DNA of 37,131 nucleotides, taken from an uncultured Acidobacteriota bacterium. GTDB lineage: Bacteria > Acidobacteriota > Terriglobia > Bryobacterales > Bryobacteraceae. The stretch is taken from NCBI GenBank assembly GCA_900696665.1, contig CAADGY010000253.1, forward strand, positions 1 through 37,131, in the 5' to 3' direction. The notes beneath the pieces were generated by a model that saw nothing but the letters and a program-made list of their open reading frames with translations, was not told the DNA's origin and did not search any database. Both the position numbers and the translations under genes were made by a program. Positions 15,955 to 24,284 of the stretch are shown piece after piece; position 1 is the stretch's first letter, and each line of letters starts with the position of its first letter.

Positions 15955-16905
15955 ATGCTGACTCGCAGAACTTTCCTGTTTACGGCGGCGGTGCCAATCT
16001 CTGCCGCTCCATCGCTGACATCGCGTGAGCGCGTGAACCGTGTGCTCGAGGGGAAAGAGCCGGACCGGCAGCCCTTCTCCTACTGGTACCATTTCGGGCT
16101 TGAGAAATATCCTGGGGAACGTCACGCCAAAGCGACCCTCGACTTTCACCGGCGGTTGCGAACCGACGTCGTGAAAGTGATGAGCGATTATCCGTATCCG
16201 AAGTCCGCCGGCAAATGGTATGAGTTGCGGGAGCAGCAGGATCCGTTTCCCGAGCAGATCCGGGCGCTTGAACTCATACGGGACGGACTGGCGGGACGTG
16301 CACACTTCGTCGAAACCATCTTCAATCCGTGGAACCAGGCTACAAAGATCTCCTCGAAGGATGCCGTGCTTGAACTGAAACGGCAGAACCCTCAGAGGCT
16401 GCTCGATACGCTCGAGATCATTGCCAAATCCGAAGCCAACCACGCACGCCGGGCGGTTCAGGCGGGCGCTTCGGGTATATTTCTAGCGATTGACAACGCG
16501 CACGAAGGCAGTCTTTCGCGCGAGGATTATGCCCGCTTCAGCGAGCCTTTCGACAAGATGATACTCGAAGCGGTGAAGACCGCGCCCCTCAATATCCTGC
16601 ATATTCACGGCGACAGAATTTATCTGGACCGGTTTTACAGGGGCTGGCTGGCGGCAACCATTAACTATTCCGTCCATGGCAGCGGGATTTCCTTTGAAGA
16701 GGCGCGCCGGCACTACACGGGTGTGCTGATGGGCGGCATCGATGAAGTCCACTTCCGGAAGCTGACTGAGGACCAGATGAAGGCCCAGTGGATGACGGCA
16801 CAAAAAGCCGCAGGACCAAAGTATATTCTGGCGCCCGGGTGTTCGGTGCCGAATGACACCACCGATGAAGAACTACTCCGGCTGACGCGGGCGGTTGGGG
16901 CGTAA
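15955..16905 (+). CDS. Uroporphyrinogen decarboxylase-family protein with Tat-type signal
   Basis: This encodes 316 residues. AAGGA just before the ATG at 15955 fixes the start and leaves an N-terminal MLTRRTFLFTAAVPISAAPS, a plausible Tat signal. The rest resembles the UroD/MtaA/CmuA superfamily (RERVNRVLEGKEPDRQPF, GASGIFLAIDNAHEGSLS). In cobalamin- or coenzyme M-type methyltransferases of the superfamily, zinc is held by H-x-C and a distant Cys. Here the corresponding positions read His216-x-His218 (ILHIHGD) and Cys296 (LAPGCSVPNDT), a His substitution for the first Cys. It is unlikely to be heme-pathway HemE, given the signal and the altered residues. It follows the GlcD-type gene by 8 bases. 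Substrate and reaction are unknown. Confidence 0.85.
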   Translation: MLTRRTFLFTAAVPISAAPSLTSRERVNRVLEGKEPDRQPFSYWYHFGLEKYPGERHAKATLDFHRRLRTDVVKVMSDYPYPKSAGKWYELREQQDPFPEQIRALELIRDGLAGRAHFVETIFNPWNQATKISSKDAVLELKRQNPQRLLDTLEIIAKSEANHARRAVQAGASGIFLAIDNAHEGSLSREDYARFSEPFDKMILEAVKTAPLNILHIHGDRIYLDRFYRGWLAATINYSVHGSGISFEEARRHYTGVLMGGIDEVHFRKLTEDQMKAQWMTAQKAAGPKYILAPGCSVPNDTTDEELLRLTRAVGA

Positions 16906-16917
16906 AGGTGCCGCGCC

Positions 16918-19305
16918 TTAATATAACAAAGCATTAAACAGCAGTTTGAACGCCTGGTAGCTCTGGGCGCGGTACTGCGGCCGCATACCGAAAAGGATCA
17001 CACGTCCCTTGCCCAACGGGACATCCACGATAGCCGATTTGCCGGCGAGGTGTTTTTCACCAAGCAGCCATCCCGAGGCCAGGATGTCTTCGCGCGGGTA
17101 CTGCGCCACCTCACGGGAATCGCCGCTAAGCGTCCATGCGGGACTGCCCTGTGACCAGATGGCAATCTCCGCTGGAAGCCCATAGGAGAGCGGGTGCTTT
17201 GTATTGAGGCGCACATTCAGCAGCGACCCCGGTGAATAGAATTCGGAAGCCGGCAAACCTTTCAAGACCTCTTTCACCGGGAGCGCAAGTTGTTTCGCCG
17301 CGTACTCGCAAGAGCTGTTCAAAAAAACAAGAGTGCCTCCACCAGAGGCAAAAGCCCTGAGCACGTCCGCTCCTTGCGTTCCCAATCCGCCTGTGTACCC
17401 GGCGGGCATGTCGCCCTCGCGATATCCGTTCGCAATCGTGGAGCTCGTCTGGTCGGGAAATAGGAGAACGTCGAAGTCACGCCGCAGATCTCCTTTCGCG
17501 ATCCGCCTGTTATCGGTGGAGGTGTAGGCAAAGCCGAATTCCTCCAGCAGCCATCGTGTCCACCCTTCGTCCATCGACGGCACGTAACTTTTGTACAGCC
17601 CCACTCGCGGGCGCGTCACCGGTCTGCGGCCGTCGCCGCCGTTCAGGTAGAAATCGCCCGTCGCAAGATCGCGCCACACTGGCGCTTTTTTATCCCAGGC
17701 CTGGTTCACTTTACTCCAGGTGCCGGTATCAGAAGCAGCCATGCCGCTGGACGGACTCGGAAGGCGGAAGGAAAACTCACTCACCGTATCGAGTGGTGCG
17801 CTGACGGGAGTTTCCAACGTGTCGACTTCCACGCCCATCAATAGCGGCAACGTGTGTGCCGTCACATCGTAAGGCCGCTTCGGAGGACCTCCGGGATAGA
17901 GCCGCAGGTCGGGATAATTCTGACGTTCGAGCAAGGTCTTGGCGAACGAACTGTACGGCTGCTGCATTCGTATCACGTAGGTGCCGGCCGGATAAGTCTT
18001 GCCCTTGGATTCGAAGCGCTGCCGCGCACGCTCGATTTCCACCATGCCGAAGCTCAACGTCTCCAGCAATTTCTTAGACGCGCCCGGGTCGCGCTGAACC
18101 GTGGGAACGGCGAAGGCTTGCGGCCTGTTTCTCTCTATGGCTCTCTGGCCGATTCGATAGAAAGCACGGAGCAGATCGGAACGCCTGACTGCAGCCTGAT
18201 ACAGCAAGGACTCCATCGCGATCGACTGGTAATCAATAATGTCGCGCAGACGCCACTCGCCGCCCAGCCATGGTTGCAGATGGTTCCAGGTGCTCTCGCG
18301 TGGATTGTATCCGTGCCCTCTTTCCGAGATCTGTTCCGGGCGGACGACGATGGGACTCGAAAGCCGTGCGCTGGCCGATTCGCTCAGAATCCTCAAGCCC
18401 CCGTGGTATGCCTGGTAGTGGCGCGCAGGAGTCCAAAAATCGTATAGCGCATTCACCACCACTCCTGTTTTCCCCGCCGCGGTCAGGTCCGCCGCCATGC
18501 CCATTCCGATGGCATTGCATTGTTGGGCGATGATGGGGTCGATGTTCGGGTCGATGGGGTCCATCCAGGGCGGAACAAACATGCGCGAGGCGTAGGGACT
18601 CTGCTGGTGAACATCGTAGACAATCTGCGGATGCCAGCGATTGTGCAACTGCGAAACCACGTGCCTGGTCTCCGCCTGCGAAAAAATATACCAGTCGCGA
18701 TTGTTATCGTGCCCGACGTACTTGTGATAGAGCTCCGGAGGGGACGTCCCTTCAAACTTGGTTCCTAGCGTTTTGCGGTACCAGTTTGTGACGATATCGA
18801 CTCCATCCGGGTTCAAAGACGGCACAAGGATCAGAATCGTGTTATCAAGAATCGTACGCCGCTTCGGAGTGTCCTCCGTAAGCAGCTTGTAGGCGAACTC
18901 GATCGCGGTGTGAGTTGAAGCGACTTCAGTGGAGTGGATGGAACAAGTAACCATCACCACCGTCTTGCCGGCCGCAATCAGTTTTTCAGCTTCCGGCTCA
19001 GGCGTGCGCCTCGGGTCCGCCAGCGAGGCCTGAATGAGGCGGTATTCGTCCAGGTTGGCGATAGTTTCCGGACTTGAGATGAACGCCGCGATCATCGGGC
19101 GCCCGAGGGTACTCTTTCCCACGTCGCTGACACGAATCCGGTCGCTGTTCTTCCCGAGTAACTGGAAGTAAGCGGCTACATCGGTCCACTCGAGCGATGT
19201 CCGGTCCGCGCCAATCGCATGTCCGAAGAACGCGTGTGGCGCCGGAACGGCTGCCACGAGTGCCTGCAGAGTCAGCAGGAATACGATGCCAGTCCTTAGG
19301 AGCAC
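16918..19305 (-). CDS. Secreted M14-family zinc carboxypeptidase-like protein
   Basis: This encodes 795 residues. A signal peptide (residues 1-20) precedes an M14 metallopeptidase domain with zinc ligands His124 and Glu127 (SIHSTEVAST) and His233 (VYDVHQQSP). Family landmarks LVPSLNPDGVD and VGHDNNRDWY are present, and Glu in RILSESASAR is the likely general base. The C-terminal 200 residues or so (from about 570) look like a glutamine-amidotransferase-like fold with FDVLLFPDQ and RAFASGGGTLVFLN, as in large exported carboxypeptidases of soil bacteria. It probably trims peptides outside the cytoplasm. The start is GTG at 19305, inside the end of the upstream isomerase gene (10-base overlap), so the two are co-transcribed. 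Confidence 0.9.
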   Translation of the reverse strand: MLLRTGIVFLLTLQALVAAVPAPHAFFGHAIGADRTSLEWTDVAAYFQLLGKNSDRIRVSDVGKSTLGRPMIAAFISSPETIANLDEYRLIQASLADPRRTPEPEAEKLIAAGKTVVMVTCSIHSTEVASTHTAIEFAYKLLTEDTPKRRTILDNTILILVPSLNPDGVDIVTNWYRKTLGTKFEGTSPPELYHKYVGHDNNRDWYIFSQAETRHVVSQLHNRWHPQIVYDVHQQSPYASRMFVPPWMDPIDPNIDPIIAQQCNAIGMGMAADLTAAGKTGVVVNALYDFWTPARHYQAYHGGLRILSESASARLSSPIVVRPEQISERGHGYNPRESTWNHLQPWLGGEWRLRDIIDYQSIAMESLLYQAAVRRSDLLRAFYRIGQRAIERNRPQAFAVPTVQRDPGASKKLLETLSFGMVEIERARQRFESKGKTYPAGTYVIRMQQPYSSFAKTLLERQNYPDLRLYPGGPPKRPYDVTAHTLPLLMGVEVDTLETPVSAPLDTVSEFSFRLPSPSSGMAASDTGTWSKVNQAWDKKAPVWRDLATGDFYLNGGDGRRPVTRPRVGLYKSYVPSMDEGWTRWLLEEFGFAYTSTDNRRIAKGDLRRDFDVLLFPDQTSSTIANGYREGDMPAGYTGGLGTQGADVLRAFASGGGTLVFLNSSCEYAAKQLALPVKEVLKGLPASEFYSPGSLLNVRLNTKHPLSYGLPAEIAIWSQGSPAWTLSGDSREVAQYPREDILASGWLLGEKHLAGKSAIVDVPLGKGRVILFGMRPQYRAQSYQAFKLLFNALLY

Positions 19306-20063
19306 GGCCGGTTGAGTTCCGTCCAGAGCGCGTGATACCAGCGGAGAAAGCGCTCCGTTTGCGGGTTGTCAGCCGCTTCGCAAAGCGTGTAGCGGTCGTA
19401 CCCGGATTGCCGCAGCAGCATGAACAGCTCTCGCCAGGGATACGTGCCGTTGGCAAGTTCGTTTATGTGGACGTGCTTGATCCAGGGCCGCAACAGATCA
19501 AAGCTCGGCTTGACCGAACCGTTGACGATGTCGTTCTCATTGGAGTTCCAGCAGAGGCCTACGTTCCGATGGTTGGTGGCTTTCATGATGTCAGCGCAAA
19601 TCTTCGGTTGCGAGGTCTCCCGCCCGTGCACTTCAAGCCAGACTTCCACGCCTTTCCCGGCGCCGTACTCTCCCGTTTCCCGCAAGCCCGCGCCGATATT
19701 TCGAATAGTGGTTTCCACGGGCACTTCTTTTGGCAAAGCATTGGGCCGCACCTTGATGCCCCATGCCGCAGTATCGTGGGCGAGGTCGATGAACTGTTTC
19801 GCAATTTCCACGTTCTTCCGGCGTACGGCGGCGTCAGGTGAGTGAAACTCGCACGTAGTGCCGTAGCTGAGCAAACGCACCTTGCTGTTCTGAAATCGTT
19901 CGCGGACGCGCCGGCGTTCGTCTGCGGAAAGCGAGGGCTCTACGCCGTGCTTATGAGTCGTGCGAAGCTCAACCGCTTCAAAGCGGGTTGCCTCCAGGAC
20001 TTTGATGATACCTTCGACGTCCAGATCCTTCAGCAAATTGTATGTCACCGCGCCGAGTTTCAT
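19296..20063 (-). CDS. Sugar phosphate isomerase/epimerase-like TIM-barrel protein
   Basis: This encodes 255 residues of the xylose-isomerase-like TIM-barrel fold. Strand and metal-site motifs are visible: LGAVTYNL at the N-terminus, FEAVELRTTHKHG, VEVWLEVHGRETSQP, VGLCWNSNEND and WIKHVHINELANG. The Glu and His residues in these motifs are the usual divalent metal ligands. It has no signal peptide. Such proteins interconvert sugars or inositol-type compounds; the actual substrate is not deducible. An AGAGGA sequence lies upstream of the ATG at 20063. It overlaps the carboxypeptidase gene by ten bases, although no obvious biochemical link between the two is apparent. Confidence 0.87.
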   Translation of the reverse strand: MKLGAVTYNLLKDLDVEGIIKVLEATRFEAVELRTTHKHGVEPSLSADERRRVRERFQNSKVRLLSYGTTCEFHSPDAAVRRKNVEIAKQFIDLAHDTAAWGIKVRPNALPKEVPVETTIRNIGAGLRETGEYGAGKGVEVWLEVHGRETSQPKICADIMKATNHRNVGLCWNSNENDIVNGSVKPSFDLLRPWIKHVHINELANGTYPWRELFMLLRQSGYDRYTLCEAADNPQTERFLRWYHALWTELNRPCS

Positions 20064-20258
20064 CCGCTTGGTTCCTCTGCGAGAAATTGAATTGCCATTG
20101 TAGCGCGATGGCGGTATGACCCTTAGGTCTCCCCTGTGCGCGCAGTCTCCACCCGGAAAAAAACACAGTCATCTTTTCGGGAAGCTCCCCTAAGTTGTTG
20201 AAGAAAATGCCCTTTTGTTTCGGAACGCTGATTGCACAAATTTTCGCCGGGAGGGATT

Positions 20259-20996
20259 ATGCGAAAATTTGCCTTCGCGGCATTGATGATTGCAAGCCCG
20301 GCGTTTCTTTTTGCAGAGACCGCACAGGAGCGCCTGCAGGAATCAGCAAAAATCTTTAACGAGATCATGCAGTCGCGTGATAGTGCGATTCCGGAGGAAC
20401 TTCTGGAAAGGGCGCACTGTGCGGTGATTATTCCCGGGTTAAAGACTGCTGCCTTTGGTGTGGGCGGAAAGTATGGACGTGGCTTTGCCATCTGCCGCCG
20501 GCCGGGCCGTGGAGGCTGGGGAGCTCCCGCCGCGGTGCGGGTGGAGGGCGGCAGTTTCGGATTTCAGATCGGAGGGTCCGACACAGACGTCGTGATGCTC
20601 GTGATGAACGAGCGTGGAATGGAACGGCTGAAAGAAAGCAAGTTCACGCTTGGCGCCAACGCCTCGGTTGCGGCCGGGCCCATAGGCCGGACCGCGACGG
20701 CTAACACGGATGCTTATATGACAGCCGAAATTCTGTCCTGGTCCCGCTCGCGCGGAGTTTTCGCGGGTGTAGCCTTGGAGGGAGCTACCTTGCGGAACGA
20801 TCTTGATGAAAACGAAGAGCTCTACGGAAAGCGCCTCACCAATGAGCAGATTCTGCTTTCCAATATGGCTCCGCCGCCCGCTGCAAAGCCCCTGGTCGCT
20901 TCGTTGAACAAGTACTCCCGCTTCGAGGAAGGTACTTCGAGCGCCGACCGCAAGGTGCACCGGAAGGCCGGCAAGGCTGCGAATCGGACAAGATAG
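20259..20996 (+). CDS. SYLF-domain (Ysc84-like) lipid-binding protein, C-terminus probably frameshifted
   Basis: This encodes 245 residues from the ATG at 20259, with GGGAGG six bases upstream. A signal peptide (MRKFAFAALMIASPAFLFAE) precedes a SYLF domain: AHCAVIIPGLKTAAFGVGGKYGRG, GGSFGFQIGGSDTDVVMLVMN, and SRSRGVFAGVALEGATL. The fold binds phosphoinositides in eukaryotes; in bacteria it is exported and of unclear role. The frame stops at 20994-20996 after the charged tail GKAANRTR. If one base is added near 20980, reading continues for another 41 codons in a Lys/Glu/Ala-rich, LEA-like style to TAG at 21104-21106. That suggests a one-base deletion or sequencing error. Confidence 0.88.
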   Translation: MRKFAFAALMIASPAFLFAETAQERLQESAKIFNEIMQSRDSAIPEELLERAHCAVIIPGLKTAAFGVGGKYGRGFAICRRPGRGGWGAPAAVRVEGGSFGFQIGGSDTDVVMLVMNERGMERLKESKFTLGANASVAAGPIGRTATANTDAYMTAEILSWSRSRGVFAGVALEGATLRNDLDENEELYGKRLTNEQILLSNMAPPPAAKPLVASLNKYSRFEEGTSSADRKVHRKAGKAANRTR

Positions 20997-21106
20997 AACG
21001 TACCGCGGACAAATCCGGAAACAGAGTGGAAGAAGCCGCGGACAAGACGACCGGTGAAACAAATACAGCGGCCCACAAGGTGGAGAATAATCTGGACCGC
21101 CAATAG
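20981..21106 (+). pseudogene. Displaced C-terminal extension of the SYLF gene (frameshifted tail)
   Basis: In the frame one base off from the SYLF gene, codons from 20981 read on without a stop to TAG at 21104-21106. The 41 residues contain repeated motifs such as IERTADKSGNRVEEAADKTTGE and AAHKVENNLDRQ, which resemble the helical 11-residue repeats of LEA-type stress proteins and match the style of the SYLF protein's own basic tail just before the stop. There is no start codon or ribosome binding site, so it is not an independent gene. Confidence 0.5.
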
Positions 21107-21205
21107 CTTTAGTGGTTAATGGGTGGGGCAGCCCCTCCGTCCACCTTTTCCGGCGGCTCCATTTCCACCGGCACATGTTATGCTGAGTGCGTCAGGAGGT
21201 TCCGG

Positions 21206-22003
21206 ATGCGCCTCCACCCTCGAATTTCATTGTGTGCTCTCCCGTTGCTCGCCTTCGGCTTACTCTACGCTCAGCGCGGGTTCCGCGGCTACTCCTCTGA
21301 AGAAGATAACCCTGCACCCATTCCAGCGGACGCTGGTGAGAAGACCGAATGGGCTTTCGCACGGCTGCAGTACTCTTCAGTCTTCCGCCGATGGGGGGGC
21401 GGAAGCTGGGCGACGGACTATCCCAAGGCTGACCGGCAATTTGTGCTTGGTGTTCGCCGGCTGACACGCCTTCATACACGGTCTATGGAGCAGGTCGTAA
21501 ACCTCGAGCGGGACAACGATGAAATTTACAACTGGCCCTGGATCTATGGGGTCGAGGTGGGCCGCTGGGAGCTTTCCGATGAAGAGGCGGCTCGTCTGCG
21601 CGACTATCTCCTGCGGGGTGGATTCCTCATGGTGGACGATTTTCATGGCACGCGCGAGTGGGAGATTTTCCTGGCGAGCATGAGCCGTGTTTTCCCGGAC
21701 CGTCCGATCGAGGAAATCGAGCCAGGCGACCCCATCTTCCATGTCCTCTACGACCTGGAGCAGATGACACAAGTGCCGGGCATCCACACCATATATAGCG
21801 GCCGCACGTTCGAGCGCGACGGCATCGAACCTCGTTGGCGAGCGATTTACGATGACCGCCGGCGCATTATGGCCGCTATTTGCTTCAATCAGGACAACGG
21901 CGATGCATGGGAGCATGCCGACGATCCCAGATATCCTGAAGCCGCGGCGTCGCAGGCCTACCGCATGGCGATCAACTACATCATCTACGCCATGACTCAC
22001 TGA
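21206..22003 (+). CDS. DUF4159 domain protein, secreted
   Basis: This encodes 265 residues. AGGAGG six bases upstream marks the ATG at 21206 and exposes a signal peptide (ISLCALPLLAFGLLYAQ). The mature protein is a DUF4159 domain: WAFARLQYSSVFRRWGGGSWATDYPKAD at its start, WIYGVEVGRWELSDEEAARLRDYLLRGGFLMVDDFHG in the middle, and a C-terminal AYRMAINYIIYAMTH. The middle segment resembles the strand-helix arrangement of glutamine amidotransferase-like folds without an obvious catalytic Cys. Family function is unknown to me. Its last codon is 12 bases from the convergent fabG-like gene. Confidence 0.88.
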   Translation: MRLHPRISLCALPLLAFGLLYAQRGFRGYSSEEDNPAPIPADAGEKTEWAFARLQYSSVFRRWGGGSWATDYPKADRQFVLGVRRLTRLHTRSMEQVVNLERDNDEIYNWPWIYGVEVGRWELSDEEAARLRDYLLRGGFLMVDDFHGTREWEIFLASMSRVFPDRPIEEIEPGDPIFHVLYDLEQMTQVPGIHTIYSGRTFERDGIEPRWRAIYDDRRRIMAAICFNQDNGDAWEHADDPRYPEAAASQAYRMAINYIIYAMTH

Positions 22004-22015
22004 GGCCGGCGGAAT

Positions 22016-22750
22016 TCACATGTACATCCCGCCGTTGACGTCTATCACCTGCCCGGTAATATAGGCGGCATCATCGCTGGCGAGAAACTTCACAACGTTT
22101 GCCACGTCTTCCGGTTTTCCCGGCCGTTTCAGCGGGATCTGTGCCAGCATCCGGTCCTTCACCTCCTGTGGAAGCACCTGGGTCATATCGGTTTCTATGA
22201 AACCCGGCGCTACTGCATTGACCGTTATGTTGCGGCTTCCCACTTCCTGTGCGACGGTCTTGGTTAATCCGATGAGACCGGCTTTCGACGCAACATAGTT
22301 CGCCTGTCCGGGGTTTCCGGACCGCCCTACCACGGACGCGATGTTCACGATGCGGCCCCATCGCTCGCGAACCATTCCGGGCAGTGCCTGTTGGATAGCA
22401 AAAAATGCGCCGCTCAGGTTAATTCGAAGAACGATGTCCCAGTCCTGCGGCTTCATTCGCATCGCCAGGGCGTCTTTGGTGATACCCGCATTATTCACAA
22501 GGATGTCCACCCGTTCCCATTCCCGGTGTGCGGCGGCGAATCCTTCTTTGATGGAGTCCGTCGAAGTCAGATCCAGGTTTACTGTCAACGCCTGGCCGCC
22601 GCTGCTGCGGATTTCGGACGCGACCTCCTCGTTCTTCTCTACTTCCGGCGAGGCTACTACGATCCGGCATCCCTCGCGGCATAGCGTCAGGGCGATAGCG
22701 CGTCCAATGCCGCGGCTCGAACCTGTGACGAGTGCGACTCGATTGTGCAT
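22016..22750 (-). CDS. fabG: 3-oxoacyl-[ACP] reductase FabG-like short-chain dehydrogenase
   Basis: This encodes 244 residues from the ATG at 22750, preceded by AGGAG at a spacing of 5 bases. It is a complete classical short-chain dehydrogenase: NADP-binding VTGSSRGIGRAIAL (residues 8-21), NNAG motif in DILVNNAGITKDALAMRM, catalytic Ser in NIASVVGRSGN, YVASK (Tyr and Lys), and the FabG signature VNAVAPGFIETDMT. The C-terminus ITGQVIDVNGGMYM is that of FabG enzymes, which reduce 3-oxoacyl-ACP in fatty acid synthesis. No other fatty acid genes are adjacent, so it could also be an extra paralogue with another substrate. Confidence 0.9.
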   Translation of the reverse strand: MHNRVALVTGSSRGIGRAIALTLCREGCRIVVASPEVEKNEEVASEIRSSGGQALTVNLDLTSTDSIKEGFAAAHREWERVDILVNNAGITKDALAMRMKPQDWDIVLRINLSGAFFAIQQALPGMVRERWGRIVNIASVVGRSGNPGQANYVASKAGLIGLTKTVAQEVGSRNITVNAVAPGFIETDMTQVLPQEVKDRMLAQIPLKRPGKPEDVANVVKFLASDDAAYITGQVIDVNGGMYM

Positions 22751-22834
22751 GATTCTCCTGGAATTTGAACTGGCTGAGTACCGGTTTTGCCGGCAAAGCT
22801 CCATCATAGTAAAAAGAAGTTTTCCGCACACATC

Positions 22835-24283
22835 ATGGCTTACGACGATTTGGGTGATTTCATCCGCGCGCTCGAGAAGCATCGCGAACTCAAGCGAATT
22901 CCTTTCGAAGTGGATCCCGTGCTTGAGATAACGGAATTTGCGGACCGCTCCGTGAAGAACGGGGGGCCGGCGCTGCTGTTTGAAAAAGCGAAGGGGAGCG
23001 ATATGCCGGTGCTCATCAACGCTTTTGCCAGCATGCGCCGGATGGAGCTTGCCCTACAGGTTGGCTCGGTGGAAGAAGTGGCAGCACGCATCTCGGAGTT
23101 TCTCGAAATGCGTATGCCGCAAGGACTGATCGGCAAGCTCAGGATGCTCCCAAAACTGGCTGAGTTGGGGGCATTTTTTCCAAAAACCGTAAAGGACGGC
23201 GCCTGCAAGGAGGTGATCCGGCACGATCATTTCTCGCTGTTCGACTATCCCGTGCTACAGTGCTGGCCGGGCGACGGTGGCCGGTTCATCACATTGCCGC
23301 TAGTTTTTTCGCACAACCCGGACACCGGAAAGCGGAATTGCGGCATGTACCGGATGCAGGTCTACGACCATGTCACGACCGGGATGCACTGGCAGACTCA
23401 CAAGCAAGGGGCGGAGCACTACCGCCGGTTGGTCAAGGAAGGCAAACAGAAGCGAATGGATGTCGCCGTAGCCATTGGCTCGGACCCAGCCACAATGTAT
23501 TCGGCGATTCTCCCATTGCCGCCCGACCTGGATGAGATGATGATCTCCGGTTTTCTGCGCGGCAAGCCTGTCGAGATGGTGAAGTGCGAAACCTCTGACA
23601 TCGAAGTACCCGCCAATGCGGAAATCGTGCTGGAGGGCTATGTGGAGTTAGGCGAATTGAGGACCGAGGGGCCTTTCGGGGACCACACTGGTTTCTATTC
23701 GCTTGAAGACGAATACCCAGTGTTTCACGTCACCTGCATCACGCAGCGGAAAAAGCCTGTATACGCCACCACGATTGTGGGCCCGCCCCCGATGGAAGAT
23801 TTTTACATGGGCAAAGCGATCGAGCGGATTTTTCTCCCTTTGATGCGAATGCAATTGCCTGAAATCCGCGATGTCGCCATGCCCGCTGAAGGGGTGTTTC
23901 ACAACCTGATGCTGATTTCGATGAGGAAGTCGTATCCGGGTCACGCCCGAAAGGTGATGCACGCCATTTGGGGATTGGGCCAGGCGATGTTCACCAAGTG
24001 CATCATCGTGGTGGACGAAGAAGTCGATGTGCAGGACGTTCGCGAAGTCGCCTGGAGAGCGCTGAACAACATCGATCCGGAGCGCGACATCGAATTTGTC
24101 AAAGGGCCTGTGGATTCGCTCGACCACGCCAGCCGTTTGCCGGACTTCGGATCGAAAATGGGCATCGATGCCACACGCAAATGGCCGCAGGAAGGCTTTA
24201 CACGTCCCTGGCCGGAGGTGTTGCGCATGACGCCGGAAGTACAGCGCCGCGTCGATGAGCTTTGGAAACGGGCGGGTCTGTGA
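22835..24283 (+). CDS. UbiD-family prenylated-FMN decarboxylase
   Basis: This encodes 482 residues from the ATG at 22835 (MAYDDLGDFIRALEKHRELKRI). Family landmarks are GDGGRFITLPLVFSHNPDTGKRN near residue 145, the mid-protein AIGSDPATMYSAILPLP, and ELRTEGPFGDHTGFYS near residue 280, whose Glu/Asp residues belong to the active site. UbiD enzymes use prenylated FMN from UbiX to decarboxylate (or carboxylate) aromatic and unsaturated acids. Possible roles are ubiquinone/menaquinone synthesis or aromatic acid metabolism; no UbiX or other quinone gene is in the window. It is divergent from fabG (84 bases between starts) and is followed two bases later by a transporter gene. Confidence 0.92.
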   Translation: MAYDDLGDFIRALEKHRELKRIPFEVDPVLEITEFADRSVKNGGPALLFEKAKGSDMPVLINAFASMRRMELALQVGSVEEVAARISEFLEMRMPQGLIGKLRMLPKLAELGAFFPKTVKDGACKEVIRHDHFSLFDYPVLQCWPGDGGRFITLPLVFSHNPDTGKRNCGMYRMQVYDHVTTGMHWQTHKQGAEHYRRLVKEGKQKRMDVAVAIGSDPATMYSAILPLPPDLDEMMISGFLRGKPVEMVKCETSDIEVPANAEIVLEGYVELGELRTEGPFGDHTGFYSLEDEYPVFHVTCITQRKKPVYATTIVGPPPMEDFYMGKAIERIFLPLMRMQLPEIRDVAMPAEGVFHNLMLISMRKSYPGHARKVMHAIWGLGQAMFTKCIIVVDEEVDVQDVREVAWRALNNIDPERDIEFVKGPVDSLDHASRLPDFGSKMGIDATRKWPQEGFTRPWPEVLRMTPEVQRRVDELWKRAGL

Positions 24284-24284
24284 G

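Noticed and set aside
15955..16905. Heme-pathway uroporphyrinogen decarboxylase (hemE)
   Set aside because: The Tat-type N-terminus, the altered metal motif and the absence of other heme genes make the heme role unlikely.
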